64,000 nt of DNA from Rubripirellula tenax (GCF_007860125.1 NZ_SJPW01000006.1:179744-243743), one strand, 5' to 3'; shown: positions 28,053-36,917, numbered from the stretch's first letter. Numbers and translations: made by a program. Notes: generated from the letters alone by a model not told the origin.

Positions 28053-28580
28053 ATGCGTCGTGTTTTCGTACCTGCTTTGCTTGCGGTCGCTTTGGTCGCT
28101 TGTAGCTCGGTCAACGCTAGCGCGTTTGGCCTGTTTGATAAACTTTGTGGCAACAGCTGTGACAGCTGCTGCGACGTTGAACCCGCTTGCGGTTGTGAAA
28201 TCGCTGCTCCAGTTTGCGGCTGCGAAGTCGTCGAACCTTGCTGTGATTCCGGTTGCGGCCCCAAGATGGGTTTGTTGAAGAAGCTGTTCAGCCGTAACAA
28301 CAGCTGCTGCGATAGCGGTTGCTCGTTCGAGCCGGCTTGCGGCTGTGAAATCGCAGCACCAGTCTGCGGTTGTGAAATGGTTGATCCTTGCTGCGATGCA
28401 CGCCCAGCGTGTGGCAGCAAAGTGAAGGGTCTTCTGTCGCGCTTGTTCAGCCGTGGCAACAGCTGCTGTGACAGCGGTTGCTCGATCGAGCCAGCTTGTG
28501 GTTGCGAAATTGCAGCTCCTTGCGGATGCTCGGCTGAACCAGCTTGCGGTGCAGAACCCAGCTGTGGTTGTGGCTTCTAA
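28053..28580 (+). CDS. Secreted Cys-rich repeat protein
   Basis: A 175-aa exported protein with about 32 cysteines (18%). The N-terminus is a signal sequence; LVAC at 14-17 fits a lipobox, while cleavage after VNASA is the alternative. The mature part is built from repeats: a Cys-pair block such as 'NSCCDSGCSFEPACGCEIAAPVCGCE', alternating with 'GLLKKLFSRN' or 'GLLSRLFSRGN' basic helices; three such rounds are seen. The spacing of CC and CGC pairs suggests disulphide cross-linking or metal binding in the envelope. No known family named. A strong rho-independent terminator follows at 28658, so it is transcribed alone, probably at high level. Confidence 0.85.
   Translation: MRRVFVPALLAVALVACSSVNASAFGLFDKLCGNSCDSCCDVEPACGCEIAAPVCGCEVVEPCCDSGCGPKMGLLKKLFSRNNSCCDSGCSFEPACGCEIAAPVCGCEMVDPCCDARPACGSKVKGLLSRLFSRGNSCCDSGCSIEPACGCEIAAPCGCSAEPACGAEPSCGCGF
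28137..28560 (+). repeat. Imperfect tandem repeats in the Cys-rich gene
   Basis: Repeat units of roughly 150 bases begin near 28148, 28300 and 28456, each with the string aacagctgctg(c/t)ga and then gagccggcttgcggctgtgaaat or a close variant. They encode the CC-x3-C and CGCEIAAP blocks. The similarity at DNA level indicates recent duplication or gene conversion. Confidence 0.7.
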
Positions 28581-28657
28581 TTCTTTTTCGGTTGCAACTG
28601 ACGCTCGAATGAGTTGCTGACAGCGTTCAACTGCGATCCAAAAGAAGTTAAAAAACG

Positions 28658-28696
28658 AAAAATCCTCGGCAGCCTTCGGGTTGCCGAGGATTTTTT
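28658..28696 (+). terminator. Rho-independent terminator after the Cys-rich gene
   Basis: A perfect stem TCCTCGGCA / TGCCGAGGA (28663-28671 with 28682-28690) is extended by GCC/GGT pairs to a C(TTCG)G tetraloop at 28675-28678. A-rich sequence precedes it and a run of six T follows (28691-28696). This is a textbook intrinsic terminator and also stabilises the 3' end of the mRNA. Confidence 0.93.
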
Positions 28697-28904
28697 CATG
28701 GCGACGGATGTTGCCAATTCGCCGTCGCTTTGTTCGCGGTCAGTTTCAAGCCGACGCTTTGGTAGGTGCGATTGAATTGGTCGACGAAGTCACTCGCTCG
28801 CGAGATCGGCAGTCGGACTGGTCCGGTGCATCGGTCTTGGCTGGCCAGAACCGCATCGCATCTTGAATCGCCAATACGGTTACTGCTGCTGATCGGCGGT
28901 AGCG

Positions 28905-29888
28905 TCATTGCAGGTTCCCGCGGTAGACAACCGACGGATGCGGAAATCCTAGCTTCTTGTCAACTCGGTTGTACGGTTCTTGCCCCGACAGATAACGGCG
29001 CAAGTTGATGCACGCCAAATCCGTCGAATCATCCACGCGTCGGGATGATTGTGCGCCGACGTGCGGCGTGATGATCACCTTGGCGTCATCCCACAAAAGA
29101 CTGGTTTCGGCCAACGGTTCGACTTCGGTCACGTCCAGTCCGGCGCCGGCCAAGTGCCCCGAAGCGAGCGCTTCCACCAGCGCGGATTCCACCACGATCG
29201 ATCCGCGGGCAACATTGATCAAATAGCTGCCCGGCCGCATCTTGGCGATTCGCGCCCGATCGAAAAGCCCTAGCGTTTCTGCAAACAACGGCAACGTCAA
29301 AATGACGATATCGCTTTCTGAAAGCAACAGATCCAATTTGTCGGCGGGCCACAAGTGTTCTACTTCTTTGGGAGCGTCGACCGGGTAGTAGTCCGTGGCA
29401 ATCATTCGGACGTCCCATGGCGCCAACATTTTCACCAGCATTCGGCCATTTCCACCCATTCCGACAATGCCCACGGTTTTTCCTCGTAAATCATCTGTGG
29501 GCAGACGAACGAACTCCCGTTTGGATTCGGCGCGAAAAAAGAGTGGCAGCTGTCGCAACAAGCCCAGCAGCAGCGCAAACGTTTGCTCTGCCACTTGTGG
29601 CGCAAACAGGCCCGATGCGCTGCTGACAACGATGTCTGATTCGATCACGCCGGGTACCAAGCAATGGTCGAGCCCCGCGGCCGAGGACTGGATCCACCGC
29701 AATCGTCCGGCCTCCAACACGCGATCCCAATCCACGGGCACCTTCGCATGGCCGATGAAAACTTCTGCCGTTGGCAGAAGTTCGTCGACTCGTTCTTGGC
29801 CCGCATTGACGATTTCTGCATCGGGCGCGGCGGCTTGGATCTGGGCGATGTGTTTATCGTTGACCGGGTAACAAAGGACGATGCGCAT
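28905..29888 (-). CDS. D-2-hydroxyacid dehydrogenase (NAD-dependent)
   Basis: A 327-aa cytoplasmic enzyme of the D-isomer-specific 2-hydroxyacid dehydrogenase family. Visible: the Rossmann motif 'TVGIVGMGGNGRMLVKML' (about 145-162), catalytic Arg in 'YLINVARGSIV', Glu in 'DVTEVEPLAETSLLW', and catalytic His in 'VIITPHVGAQS'. Substrate (glycerate, lactate, phosphoglycerate or similar) cannot be assigned. Start ATG 29888 (MRIVLCYPVND) matches the family; the longer frame to 30044 adds a false hydrophobic leader. Confidence 0.88.
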   Translation of the reverse strand: MRIVLCYPVNDKHIAQIQAAAPDAEIVNAGQERVDELLPTAEVFIGHAKVPVDWDRVLEAGRLRWIQSSAAGLDHCLVPGVIESDIVVSSASGLFAPQVAEQTFALLLGLLRQLPLFFRAESKREFVRLPTDDLRGKTVGIVGMGGNGRMLVKMLAPWDVRMIATDYYPVDAPKEVEHLWPADKLDLLLSESDIVILTLPLFAETLGLFDRARIAKMRPGSYLINVARGSIVVESALVEALASGHLAGAGLDVTEVEPLAETSLLWDDAKVIITPHVGAQSSRRVDDSTDLACINLRRYLSGQEPYNRVDKKLGFPHPSVVYRGNLQ

Positions 29889-30043
29889 GTCAGTGGCGTC
29901 GGCTAAACTGGATAGTGAAAACAGGGGCGAAACGAAGGAATCGATTTCGTGCCGCCGGAAGCGGGATGATAGAAATGTAGCGACCGTCACGTGAATCGCG
30001 AAGACTGCCATCCCGGCCAAGATTGCAAACCAAGGGATCATCA

Positions 30044-30904
30044 ATGTTTCGCTGGATCATTACTGTGTGTGCCGTTTTCCTGGTTTGTCCAGCATGGGCG
30101 GTTGATTCCGCGTTTTCACCTGATGATATCATCGCGGCAGTCACCGAAGCGGGGGATGGTTTCAGCACCGACGAGATCCTGGTGCGAGATCGGCTGAGGA
30201 CGACATTCCTTGAGGTGATCGCGCGGCGAGTCGGACACACACTGACCGATGACGAGCAGCGCGATGTGATGCTGGCGATGCTGAAGTTTCGCAAGGCCGG
30301 AAAACTGGATGTTTCCGCGACGCATCGAAGTCCGCCGGCGCCGGATGACGTCGCGCCAGTCGCCGAAATCGCCGTTCGCGTGGTGACCGACCGGCACCGG
30401 GTCAGCAGCGATACGGTGTTGGCCGATCCCGCCCTGCGATCCGAATTGCAGTCCGAAGCGGTGCTGATTCGTCCGGGTATCGACGCCGACGATGTGCGCA
30501 AATCGGTATTGTCTCTTCGCAAGAAACGCGCGCTGAAGCCCGAATTGGTACTGCAAGTCGCTGATTGGGGCCGGACCATCGAAACCGTCTCGCTGTCCGA
30601 TTTGAAACAGCAGTTAGAGGCCGGCGGTGTATCGACGGGACCGGGCGTGTACCTGTTTCGAAGCGAACGGGGGTACCTATACGTCGGCGAAGCGTCGAAC
30701 CTAGCTGCTCGATTGACCGAACACGTCGGCGGCAGCGATCGAGTTTCGCTAGCCCAATACTTGGCGGGCGAAGACGGCGATGACGTGACGGTTGAGATGC
30801 ACATCTTTCCGTCGGATTCACCGGCTCGTCGCGTCACAGTTCGACGCGCTTACGAAAGCGAGCTGATCCGCAGTCGTGACCCCAAGTTCAATGTGCGCCC
30901 CTGA
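30044..30904 (+). CDS. Exported GIY-YIG domain protein
   Basis: A 286-aa protein with signal peptide MFRWIITVCAVFLVCPAWA (residues 1-19) and a C-terminal GIY-YIG nuclease domain. GVY (201-203), YVG (213-215), Arg223 in the following helix, catalytic Glu271 of ESELI and the final P-x-FN (KFNV) are all present, so the nuclease core looks intact. Residues 25-190 are helical with no named domain. A signal peptide on a GIY-YIG protein would place the nuclease in the periplasm or paryphoplasm. Its stop overlaps the next gene's start (TGATG). Confidence 0.8.
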   Translation: MFRWIITVCAVFLVCPAWAVDSAFSPDDIIAAVTEAGDGFSTDEILVRDRLRTTFLEVIARRVGHTLTDDEQRDVMLAMLKFRKAGKLDVSATHRSPPAPDDVAPVAEIAVRVVTDRHRVSSDTVLADPALRSELQSEAVLIRPGIDADDVRKSVLSLRKKRALKPELVLQVADWGRTIETVSLSDLKQQLEAGGVSTGPGVYLFRSERGYLYVGEASNLAARLTEHVGGSDRVSLAQYLAGEDGDDVTVEMHIFPSDSPARRVTVRRAYESELIRSRDPKFNVRP

Positions 30905-31995
30905 TGGATGAAATCGAAACTCCTGCGTCTTCCTCTACTTCGGCTCCGTCGGTCCAGCTTCGCGTGAAGTTCTTTTTGACGGGCGTGATCTACCCGTTGT
31001 TCGCTATCCTGTTGTCCTTTGATGGCCCAGCGGTCGTCGGAACTGTCTGGCAATCGGGTGAATGGGGCGACTACGCGGCGATGCTGATGACGTGGCCCGG
31101 GTTCGGGCCATTCTTACCGTTTGTCGGACTCTGCATGGTTGCGTTGTCCGCTTACGTTTTTCGTCCCGCTCTCAGTGAATCCGTGTATGTTCGCTTTGGA
31201 GTTTACGTCGGTGTCGTGATTGCATTGCAGTTTTTAGTCATCACGACTGTCATGTCCGGGCTGTTTACGTTTGTGTTCGCTGTCGTGGTGCTTCCCGTAC
31301 AAGCGGCGATCATTTACGGACTGGGGATCGTCGTCAGTCGCATGGGGCGATTTACGATCCGTCACCTCCTGATTTTGACCGCAGCGGTGGCTGTCTTGAT
31401 CGCGATCGTACGTTGGTTGCAAATCAGTCAAGAAGTCTATCTTGTCAGCGTTGCCGGTTTTTGCGTTGCTGCGTCGGCTCCGGTGCTTTGCTTGGTTACG
31501 TTTGTGCGTGCGGCGAAGCGAATGTTCCGCCAAGGGGCGGTGTCGGGTATTCATCCGATCGTTCGGTTCTGTGTTCCCTGGGCTTGGTTCGTCGCTTGGT
31601 TTTTCAGTTGGAAGTTGGCGATCGACATCATGTTCGACGAATACGCGAAACTGCCAACGTCTCCGAACTGCTATGTTTGCAGTGCAGCCGCCCACGGGCA
31701 TGCGGTGTTAGTCCGATCGGTGCCACGAACTGGCGACCGCGTCCTCGTCAACGAACAGATGCAACAACTGAAGTTTTTGGAGTTCGCGATGGAGGCTGGG
31801 TTCCCCCGGTTTCATCGATTGGTTCGCAGGATCTACGACCGATTCGGTCCCCCGATCGCCCAAAGATGCAAACGCCATATCTGGTTGGCCGATGCCAGTT
31901 TTGTTGTGTTTTGGCCGCTGCAGTGCATCTCGCGTGCCGTCGCTTTTCTGACTCGTGTACCGCAAAGTCGGATCAAGCGGCTCTACATTAACTAG
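30904..31995 (+). CDS. Polytopic membrane protein coupled to the GIY-YIG gene
   Basis: A 363-aa protein with about six or seven membrane segments (near residues 24-42, 60-80, 92-112, 115-140, 150-165, 178-196, 225-245). A soluble C-terminal part (about 250-340) has the motif 'LPTSPNCYVCSAAAHGHAVLV'. This P-x-C-x-x-x-x-A-A-x-GH pattern is seen in a family of planctomycete membrane proteins, but I cannot name a function. Start ATG 30904 overlaps the previous stop as TGATG, indicating translational coupling with the exported nuclease. Confidence 0.75.
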   Translation: MDEIETPASSSTSAPSVQLRVKFFLTGVIYPLFAILLSFDGPAVVGTVWQSGEWGDYAAMLMTWPGFGPFLPFVGLCMVALSAYVFRPALSESVYVRFGVYVGVVIALQFLVITTVMSGLFTFVFAVVVLPVQAAIIYGLGIVVSRMGRFTIRHLLILTAAVAVLIAIVRWLQISQEVYLVSVAGFCVAASAPVLCLVTFVRAAKRMFRQGAVSGIHPIVRFCVPWAWFVAWFFSWKLAIDIMFDEYAKLPTSPNCYVCSAAAHGHAVLVRSVPRTGDRVLVNEQMQQLKFLEFAMEAGFPRFHRLVRRIYDRFGPPIAQRCKRHIWLADASFVVFWPLQCISRAVAFLTRVPQSRIKRLYIN

Positions 31996-32071
31996 CCGCT
32001 AAGGCCCGAAGCATCAAAAGATTGACGTGCTGCTACGATCCTTAAAAATCCACCCTCGCAATTCAGAAACC

Positions 32072-32590
32072 ATGACCTACCACCAGCATCAATTTGATCG
32101 CGTCGAAGACTATCTGCACCATCGCAGTCCCTATCTGCTGGTAAAGGCAATTGAATCCATCGCCCCGACGGAGATCGTCACCCGTGCGTCGGTGGACGCA
32201 GACGCATTTTTCATCACAGGACATTTTCCCGGCGCACCCATACTGCCGGGTGCGATGATGCAAGAAATGACGACCCAGTCTGCCGGAATCCTGATCGCGG
32301 CAAAGTACAACCCGATGCAGGACTACAACACACATGATCCGTTTTTTAACGAGTACGCACTGGGCGTGCTCGTCAAAATCAAAAACGCTCGATACAGAGG
32401 ATTCGCGAGACCGGGCGACGATCTAAAAATCACAATCACTTTGAAAGAAGTCATTGGCGATACTTTTGATTTCGCCGGATCAATCGAGGTGTTGGGAAAA
32501 GTCGTTTTGAGGAATGCGTTTCAGTTGACGAACATTCCGTCCAAAGTCCTGCAGGGGCAGGCGTCGGCGGCAACGATTAACGAATCGTAG
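32072..32590 (+). CDS. FabZ/FabA-like 3-hydroxyacyl-ACP dehydratase family protein
   Basis: A 172-aa hot-dog fold protein. The active-site block 'FITGHFPGAPILPGAMMQEMTTQSAG' has the FabZ pair, His51 and Glu65. FabZ forms dehydrate 3-hydroxyacyl-ACP in fatty acid synthesis; planctomycetes have several paralogues, and this copy is more divergent after residue 80 (insertion 'KYNPMQDYNTHDPFFNEYALG'). Start ATG 32072 (MTYHQHQ); a frame from 32027 has no family support. Its 3' end overlaps the AMP-ligase gene on the other strand by 14 bases. Confidence 0.82.
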   Translation: MTYHQHQFDRVEDYLHHRSPYLLVKAIESIAPTEIVTRASVDADAFFITGHFPGAPILPGAMMQEMTTQSAGILIAAKYNPMQDYNTHDPFFNEYALGVLVKIKNARYRGFARPGDDLKITITLKEVIGDTFDFAGSIEVLGKVVLRNAFQLTNIPSKVLQGQASAATINES

Positions 32591-34262
32591 AAAGTTCTTC
32601 CGCCAATCGTTCACGGAAGATCTTACTGTTGTGGCGAATGTCCACCGGCAGAGGTTCATCACGGATGATGATTTCGTCGATTCGGCGCGTTAGCGGGTTG
32701 CGGGAGGCCAATTCGCGGAGTTCGGCTTCTAAGGACGATTTCTCTGGTGCATTGATTGGCTTGGATTCGGCGTGGAGTTCCACCATCATCACGGGCGTTT
32801 GATTCGGTCGCACGCCGCGACCGACCAACGCGGATCGGTAAACCGATGGGTGGGCGTTGAAAATCGCTTCACACTGGATCGTGAAAAGTGTACGTTTTCC
32901 CATTGTGACGCGGTGAGCCTTGCGTCCACAAAACCAAAAGCGATCGCGGTCGTCCAAATAGCCGACGTCGCCCATGCGATGCCAAATGCGCTCGCCGTCG
33001 GCGACTTTGTGCATCGCGTTTTGATCCGCTCGGACGACATACTGGGTCGTCACCATCGGGCCGGCAACCATCAATTCGCCAATCTTGCCCCGCGGCAACT
33101 CTTTCGTTTGCCAAATGTCCGCGATCGGACCGTCGTCGATTTCGATAACGCGCCAAGTAACGCCTTCGAACCGCGTTCCCACGCATACGCCCTTCCCTTT
33201 CGCACTCGCTGGGCCCGTCTCGGCAATGATCTCACGTGATTCGATCGATGCGATGGGAAGCGCTTCGGTCGCACCGTAGGGTGTGACGATGTTGGCGTCT
33301 GGATCGATCAACCGACGCAGTTTTTCGAGCGTTGCAGCAGGCACCGGCGCGCCTGCGGACAGGACGCGGCGTAGCGTTGGAAACGGGCGCTCGATCCGGT
33401 TGGCATCCGCCCAGCGAACGACGGTATTCCAAAGGGCTGGCGAACCGAATGCTTGGTCGACTTCCCATTGGTTGGCGGCTTCGACCAGCCGCTGGGGATC
33501 GACGTCCGCGGGCCGGGTCGGATCCATGTCAGGGATGATCGTGGTCACTCCCATCACGGCGTCGAACAAGCCGAACAGGGGAAAGCAGGCCAAGTCGCGC
33601 GAACCACGATGGATGTCGTAGCGCTGGCGAATTCGGTCGATTTGCGAATGGAAGGTGTTGTGCGTGTAAAGGACTCCCTTGGGCGGCCCGGTGCTGCCGG
33701 TGGTGAAGATCACAGCCGCTTGATCGGCGCGTTCGACTTTTGGAAGCTGTGTCGAATCGGCGACGGAACTGCCCATCGATTTGATTTGTCCGAGCGTTTT
33801 GCCGCCCCACAAATATCTTCGTCCAACGGTCACGTTCCATTTTGCATCGGGGAACTTGCGTCGCAGTACCGTCCGAATCGCTTGTGCCTTGGGGATGCCG
33901 ATGAAGCCGTCGGGTTTCGCTTCTTCTAAGCAACGGACCAGGTGCTTGCGACCCATTCCGGGGTCGACCAAGACGACAACGACGCCGGCCTTCAACAGAG
34001 CAAACGTCAGTTCGATGAATTGAGCACCGAACGGGACCAGCATCGCGACACGCATGCCTGGGCGAATTCCCCAAGCGATCAAACCGCGCGCGATCGATTC
34101 GCTCGATTGGTCCAGGTCGCCAAACGTTGTCAGTGCGTAAGACCTTTGACCATCGGGTTGCGGCGGTCCGTTGGGCTGGGCGATCGCAATCGCGCCCGGC
34201 ATCAATGATGCGACGATTCGAAGCCGGGCTGCGACGTTCCCGTCGCTGGGTTGGCTGGCCAT
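32577..34262 (-). CDS. AMP-forming fatty-acid ligase family protein, OleC-like
   Basis: A 561-aa ANL-superfamily enzyme. Motifs: P-loop 'AVIFTTGSTGPPKGVLYTH' (about residues 175-193), adenine-binding 'IVTPYGATEALPIAS', 'WHRMGDVGYLDDRDRFWFCGR' and a C-terminal hinge followed by catalytic-Lys region 'LPVDIRHNSKIFRERL'. The order and the 'GRKAHRV' segment resemble OleC of olefin synthesis and the fatty-acid-CoA-ligase group. Start ATG 34262 overlaps the ATP-grasp gene stop by one base (TGATG); longer frames are not conserved. Third gene of the mch operon. Confidence 0.83.
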   Translation of the reverse strand: MASQPSDGNVAARLRIVASLMPGAIAIAQPNGPPQPDGQRSYALTTFGDLDQSSESIARGLIAWGIRPGMRVAMLVPFGAQFIELTFALLKAGVVVVLVDPGMGRKHLVRCLEEAKPDGFIGIPKAQAIRTVLRRKFPDAKWNVTVGRRYLWGGKTLGQIKSMGSSVADSTQLPKVERADQAAVIFTTGSTGPPKGVLYTHNTFHSQIDRIRQRYDIHRGSRDLACFPLFGLFDAVMGVTTIIPDMDPTRPADVDPQRLVEAANQWEVDQAFGSPALWNTVVRWADANRIERPFPTLRRVLSAGAPVPAATLEKLRRLIDPDANIVTPYGATEALPIASIESREIIAETGPASAKGKGVCVGTRFEGVTWRVIEIDDGPIADIWQTKELPRGKIGELMVAGPMVTTQYVVRADQNAMHKVADGERIWHRMGDVGYLDDRDRFWFCGRKAHRVTMGKRTLFTIQCEAIFNAHPSVYRSALVGRGVRPNQTPVMMVELHAESKPINAPEKSSLEAELRELASRNPLTRRIDEIIIRDEPLPVDIRHNSKIFRERLAEELSTIR

Positions 34263-35176
34263 CACGCCGCCTCGCGACGTCGGGCGGATTCGCGGCACAG
34301 CAGGCCGACCACGCGATCGGCGATATTCACGTCGGTCACTTGTTGAGCACCCTTCCAACCTGGGATTCCATTGACTTCGACGACACACGGCGGGCCATCC
34401 ACTCGGTCGAGCAAATCAACCGATGCGAACTCGAGTCCAATCGAGCGGCAAACGTTGATCGCCAAATCAATCAAATCACGCGACAATGTGATCGTTTCGC
34501 ACGTTCCACCACCAGCGACGTTGGTCCGAAAATCGATGCTATTGGTTCGTCGGAACCCAAACACTTCGTCTCCGATCACCAAGCACCGTGTATCGCGGCC
34601 ACCCGGCGCGACGAATTCTTGAACGTAGGCGACCGCGCCCAGCGACTCGAGCGTTGCGAACGAGTACCACGCCAATTCTCGATCCTGGATCCGCATGACG
34701 CCCCGCCCTTCCCCGCCAAAAATTGGCTTGACGACACAATCGCGGCCAAGTGCGTCAAACGCTTCCATCGCTTCCCGCCGCGATTGAACCACGCGCGTAG
34801 CTGGCACCGGATAACCCAACGAGGCGACATGCGCGAGTGTGGCGAACTTGTCGATCGCAATCTCCAAAGCTCGCGGCGGGTTGACGATTGCGACGGACGG
34901 GTGTGACGCGGCCAACGCGTGCAGCGTCGACAACCGAAACGTGATCGTTTCCAATGTCCCCGTCGGCATCGTCCGAGTCAGAATCGCATCGAAGTCGGTC
35001 AACGCACCCGCGTCGCAGCGCATCATCGAACGGCCGCCCGAATCGATCGAAGCAGCCAGCGTCGGGTACGTCCCCAACGACAACTCGCACCCTCGCGAAT
35101 GCGCGGCGTTTCGAATTTGATCAGCGTGCCAGCCTTCGCCGCCGCCCAAGAACAACAGTCGGTCGTCGTTGCTCAT
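34262..35176 (-). CDS. RimK-type ATP-grasp ligase of the H4MPT gene cluster (Orf5-like)
   Basis: A 304-aa ATP-grasp protein: 'IDKFATLAHVASLGYPVPATRVV' (pre-ATP domain), 'DCVVKPIFGGEGRGVMRI' (ATP lid and Lys), 'GFRRTNSIDFRTNVAGGGTCE', and the metal-binding C-terminus 'LEFASVDLLDR...CVVEVNGIPGWKGAQQ' (Asp, Glu, Asn). Proteins of this type beside mch are the Orf5 group of methylotrophs, related to the glutamate ligase MptN, and take part in making or modifying tetrahydromethanopterin. Start ATG 35176 overlaps the mch stop by four bases (ATGA), so coupling is certain enough to choose it over longer frames. Confidence 0.85.
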   Translation of the reverse strand: MSNDDRLLFLGGGEGWHADQIRNAAHSRGCELSLGTYPTLAASIDSGGRSMMRCDAGALTDFDAILTRTMPTGTLETITFRLSTLHALAASHPSVAIVNPPRALEIAIDKFATLAHVASLGYPVPATRVVQSRREAMEAFDALGRDCVVKPIFGGEGRGVMRIQDRELAWYSFATLESLGAVAYVQEFVAPGGRDTRCLVIGDEVFGFRRTNSIDFRTNVAGGGTCETITLSRDLIDLAINVCRSIGLEFASVDLLDRVDGPPCVVEVNGIPGWKGAQQVTDVNIADRVVGLLCRESARRREAA

Positions 35177-36120
35177 GCCAGAAACGACCGCCGAAGTACA
35201 TCCGATTGAATCTCGCCGTGCGACCAAGTGCGACCAGAACGTAGGTTGTGAATCGTGACGACGGCGGGGCTGAACAACATTGGGTCGACTTTGTAGAAGT
35301 CGTATTCGTAACCTTTGAAAATCTCGGCAAAGGGTCGGCCGTGATCTTTCGACGATTGGCTAGGCACTTTGTCTGCGACTGCTGCGATCGCGTCATCATC
35401 GGTATCAACCCACAACACTACTTCGGCGCCGTAAAGCATCGCGTCGTTGGTTCGGCCGATCCCGCCAACGGTGTCGCCCGGCTTTGCGGGCGGAGGAAGC
35501 GGAGCCAAGCCGGTGGCCGAGACGATTGACGTGACGTCGAACTTCAATTCGTGCAATTTGTGCATGGCCGTTTCGACGCTGCGCGCGACGACTTGAATCG
35601 AGCCCGCGATCGAAGTGCTAGGCGCCACCGCTAAATGCACCTGAGCCGCGTCGACGCCACACTGCCCGGCGATCATCGCGATCGCCGATTCGGTCGGCAG
35701 CTTGTCCGATTCGACGACACCGACGACTCGATCGCCGGTTTCAGAAAGACTCAGTTCCTTTAGGGTTGCTTCGCGGCCGCGGAACATCCGCATCGGTCCG
35801 CTCCCCATTGCGAAGTAGTCATCCGTTTGCACGGGCCAACCCGCATACTGTGCTCCCAAACACGCTCGCAGCGGGTCATCGGTGCGAACGTACACCGAAT
35901 TGGAAACCGCGTATCGATTCGCATCGGCCGGATGCAACGAGACGCTCGCTCGGTCCCCCAAGCACAATCGCGCCAGCACGATTCCGGCGGCGATCGAACC
36001 GGGGGTTTCGACACCGGCATCCAGAACGTGACCGCCGCCGATCGAAGCAACCCGGCACTTGATGTCATCGGCGTGAGCGAGAGAATCAGAAAAAAGACGA
36101 TGGGCGAGTTCGTTGAGCAT
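35173..36120 (-). CDS. mch: Methenyltetrahydromethanopterin cyclohydrolase
   Basis: Mch hydrolyses methenyl-H4MPT to 5-formyl-H4MPT in the archaeal-type C1 pathway used by methylotrophs and many planctomycetes for formaldehyde oxidation. The 315-aa protein has the family blocks 'DDYFAMGSGPMRMF', 'VVGVVESDKLPTESAIAMIAGQCGV', 'SIAGSIQVVARSVETAMHKLHEL', 'GRTNDAMLYG' and 'GYEYDFYKVDPMLFSPAVVTIHNL'. It is unrelated to folate FolD. It is the first gene of a three-gene operon (mch, ATP-grasp, AMP ligase). Length and start ATG 36120 agree with the family. Confidence 0.93.
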   Translation of the reverse strand: MLNELAHRLFSDSLAHADDIKCRVASIGGGHVLDAGVETPGSIAAGIVLARLCLGDRASVSLHPADANRYAVSNSVYVRTDDPLRACLGAQYAGWPVQTDDYFAMGSGPMRMFRGREATLKELSLSETGDRVVGVVESDKLPTESAIAMIAGQCGVDAAQVHLAVAPSTSIAGSIQVVARSVETAMHKLHELKFDVTSIVSATGLAPLPPPAKPGDTVGGIGRTNDAMLYGAEVVLWVDTDDDAIAAVADKVPSQSSKDHGRPFAEIFKGYEYDFYKVDPMLFSPAVVTIHNLRSGRTWSHGEIQSDVLRRSFLA

Positions 36121-36321
36121 CTGGTTTTCAATGGAAAAGGCGAGTGACTTTCACCGCCAAATGGTCGTGCAAACCGGCGTGTATGTCTAGAACCGGTCGG
36201 GCCAGACTGGTGACCCGTTTTGCCGCGTCTACCCAAGCGGGCCTTGATCGATCATCCTAAGGGGAATCCGTCGCAACACTGCCATTAATATAGTAACGCA
36301 ACCAATTTCGCCCGATTCGCC

Positions 36322-36906
36322 ATGCAACTGAGCATCATCCCGTACCCGCATCCGACGCTTCGGGTTCGCAGCAAACCGATCCGTCGCGTCGACCAGCAGT
36401 TGCGAGACATTGTCGACCAAATGTTGGATTTGATGTACCAAACCAATGGTGTCGGATTGGCGGCCAATCAAGTCGATCTTCCCATTCGATTGTTTGTTGC
36501 CAACCCCTCGGGTGAACGAGGCGAGGGCGAAGAGCTGGTGATGATTAACCCTGAATTGCAACGTCCCAAGGGGAACGAGACGTCTCAGGAAGGATGCTTG
36601 AGTCTGCCGGGATTGTACGGGCAAGTGAAACGGCCGAAGTCGATTCGGGTCAGTGCGTTTGATCTACAGGGCAATCCGATCGAGCGGAATGTCGACGGCT
36701 TCTTGGCTCGGATTCTGCAGCATGAAAACGATCACCTAGACGGCGTGATGTTTTTTGATCGCATGAGCGAAGAGTCGCGACGTGATCTTGACGATGGCAT
36801 CGCAGAACTAGAAACCGATTTTCGTTCCAAGCAACAATCCGGTGGCATTCCGCCCGATGAAGAATTGATTGCGAGGCTTTCGGAATGGTACGAAAAATAC
36901 ACGTAG
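36322..36906 (+). CDS. def: Peptide deformylase
   Basis: Def removes the formyl group from nascent N-terminal Met. The 194-aa metalloenzyme contains the three motifs: GVGLAANQ (43-50), EGCLSLPG with metal ligand Cys92, and the QHENDHLDG helix with metal ligands His134 and His138 and catalytic Glu135. Length normal. Followed by an inverted repeat and then fmt on the same strand; def-fmt is a common operon pair, and the repeat interrupts it here. Confidence 0.96.
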   Translation: MQLSIIPYPHPTLRVRSKPIRRVDQQLRDIVDQMLDLMYQTNGVGLAANQVDLPIRLFVANPSGERGEGEELVMINPELQRPKGNETSQEGCLSLPGLYGQVKRPKSIRVSAFDLQGNPIERNVDGFLARILQHENDHLDGVMFFDRMSEESRRDLDDGIAELETDFRSKQQSGGIPPDEELIARLSEWYEKYT

Positions 36907-36917
36907 GGCCATCCTAG

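Noticed and set aside
28681..28866. Short frames after the Cys-rich gene
   Set aside because: The first overlaps the intrinsic terminator; no coding features.
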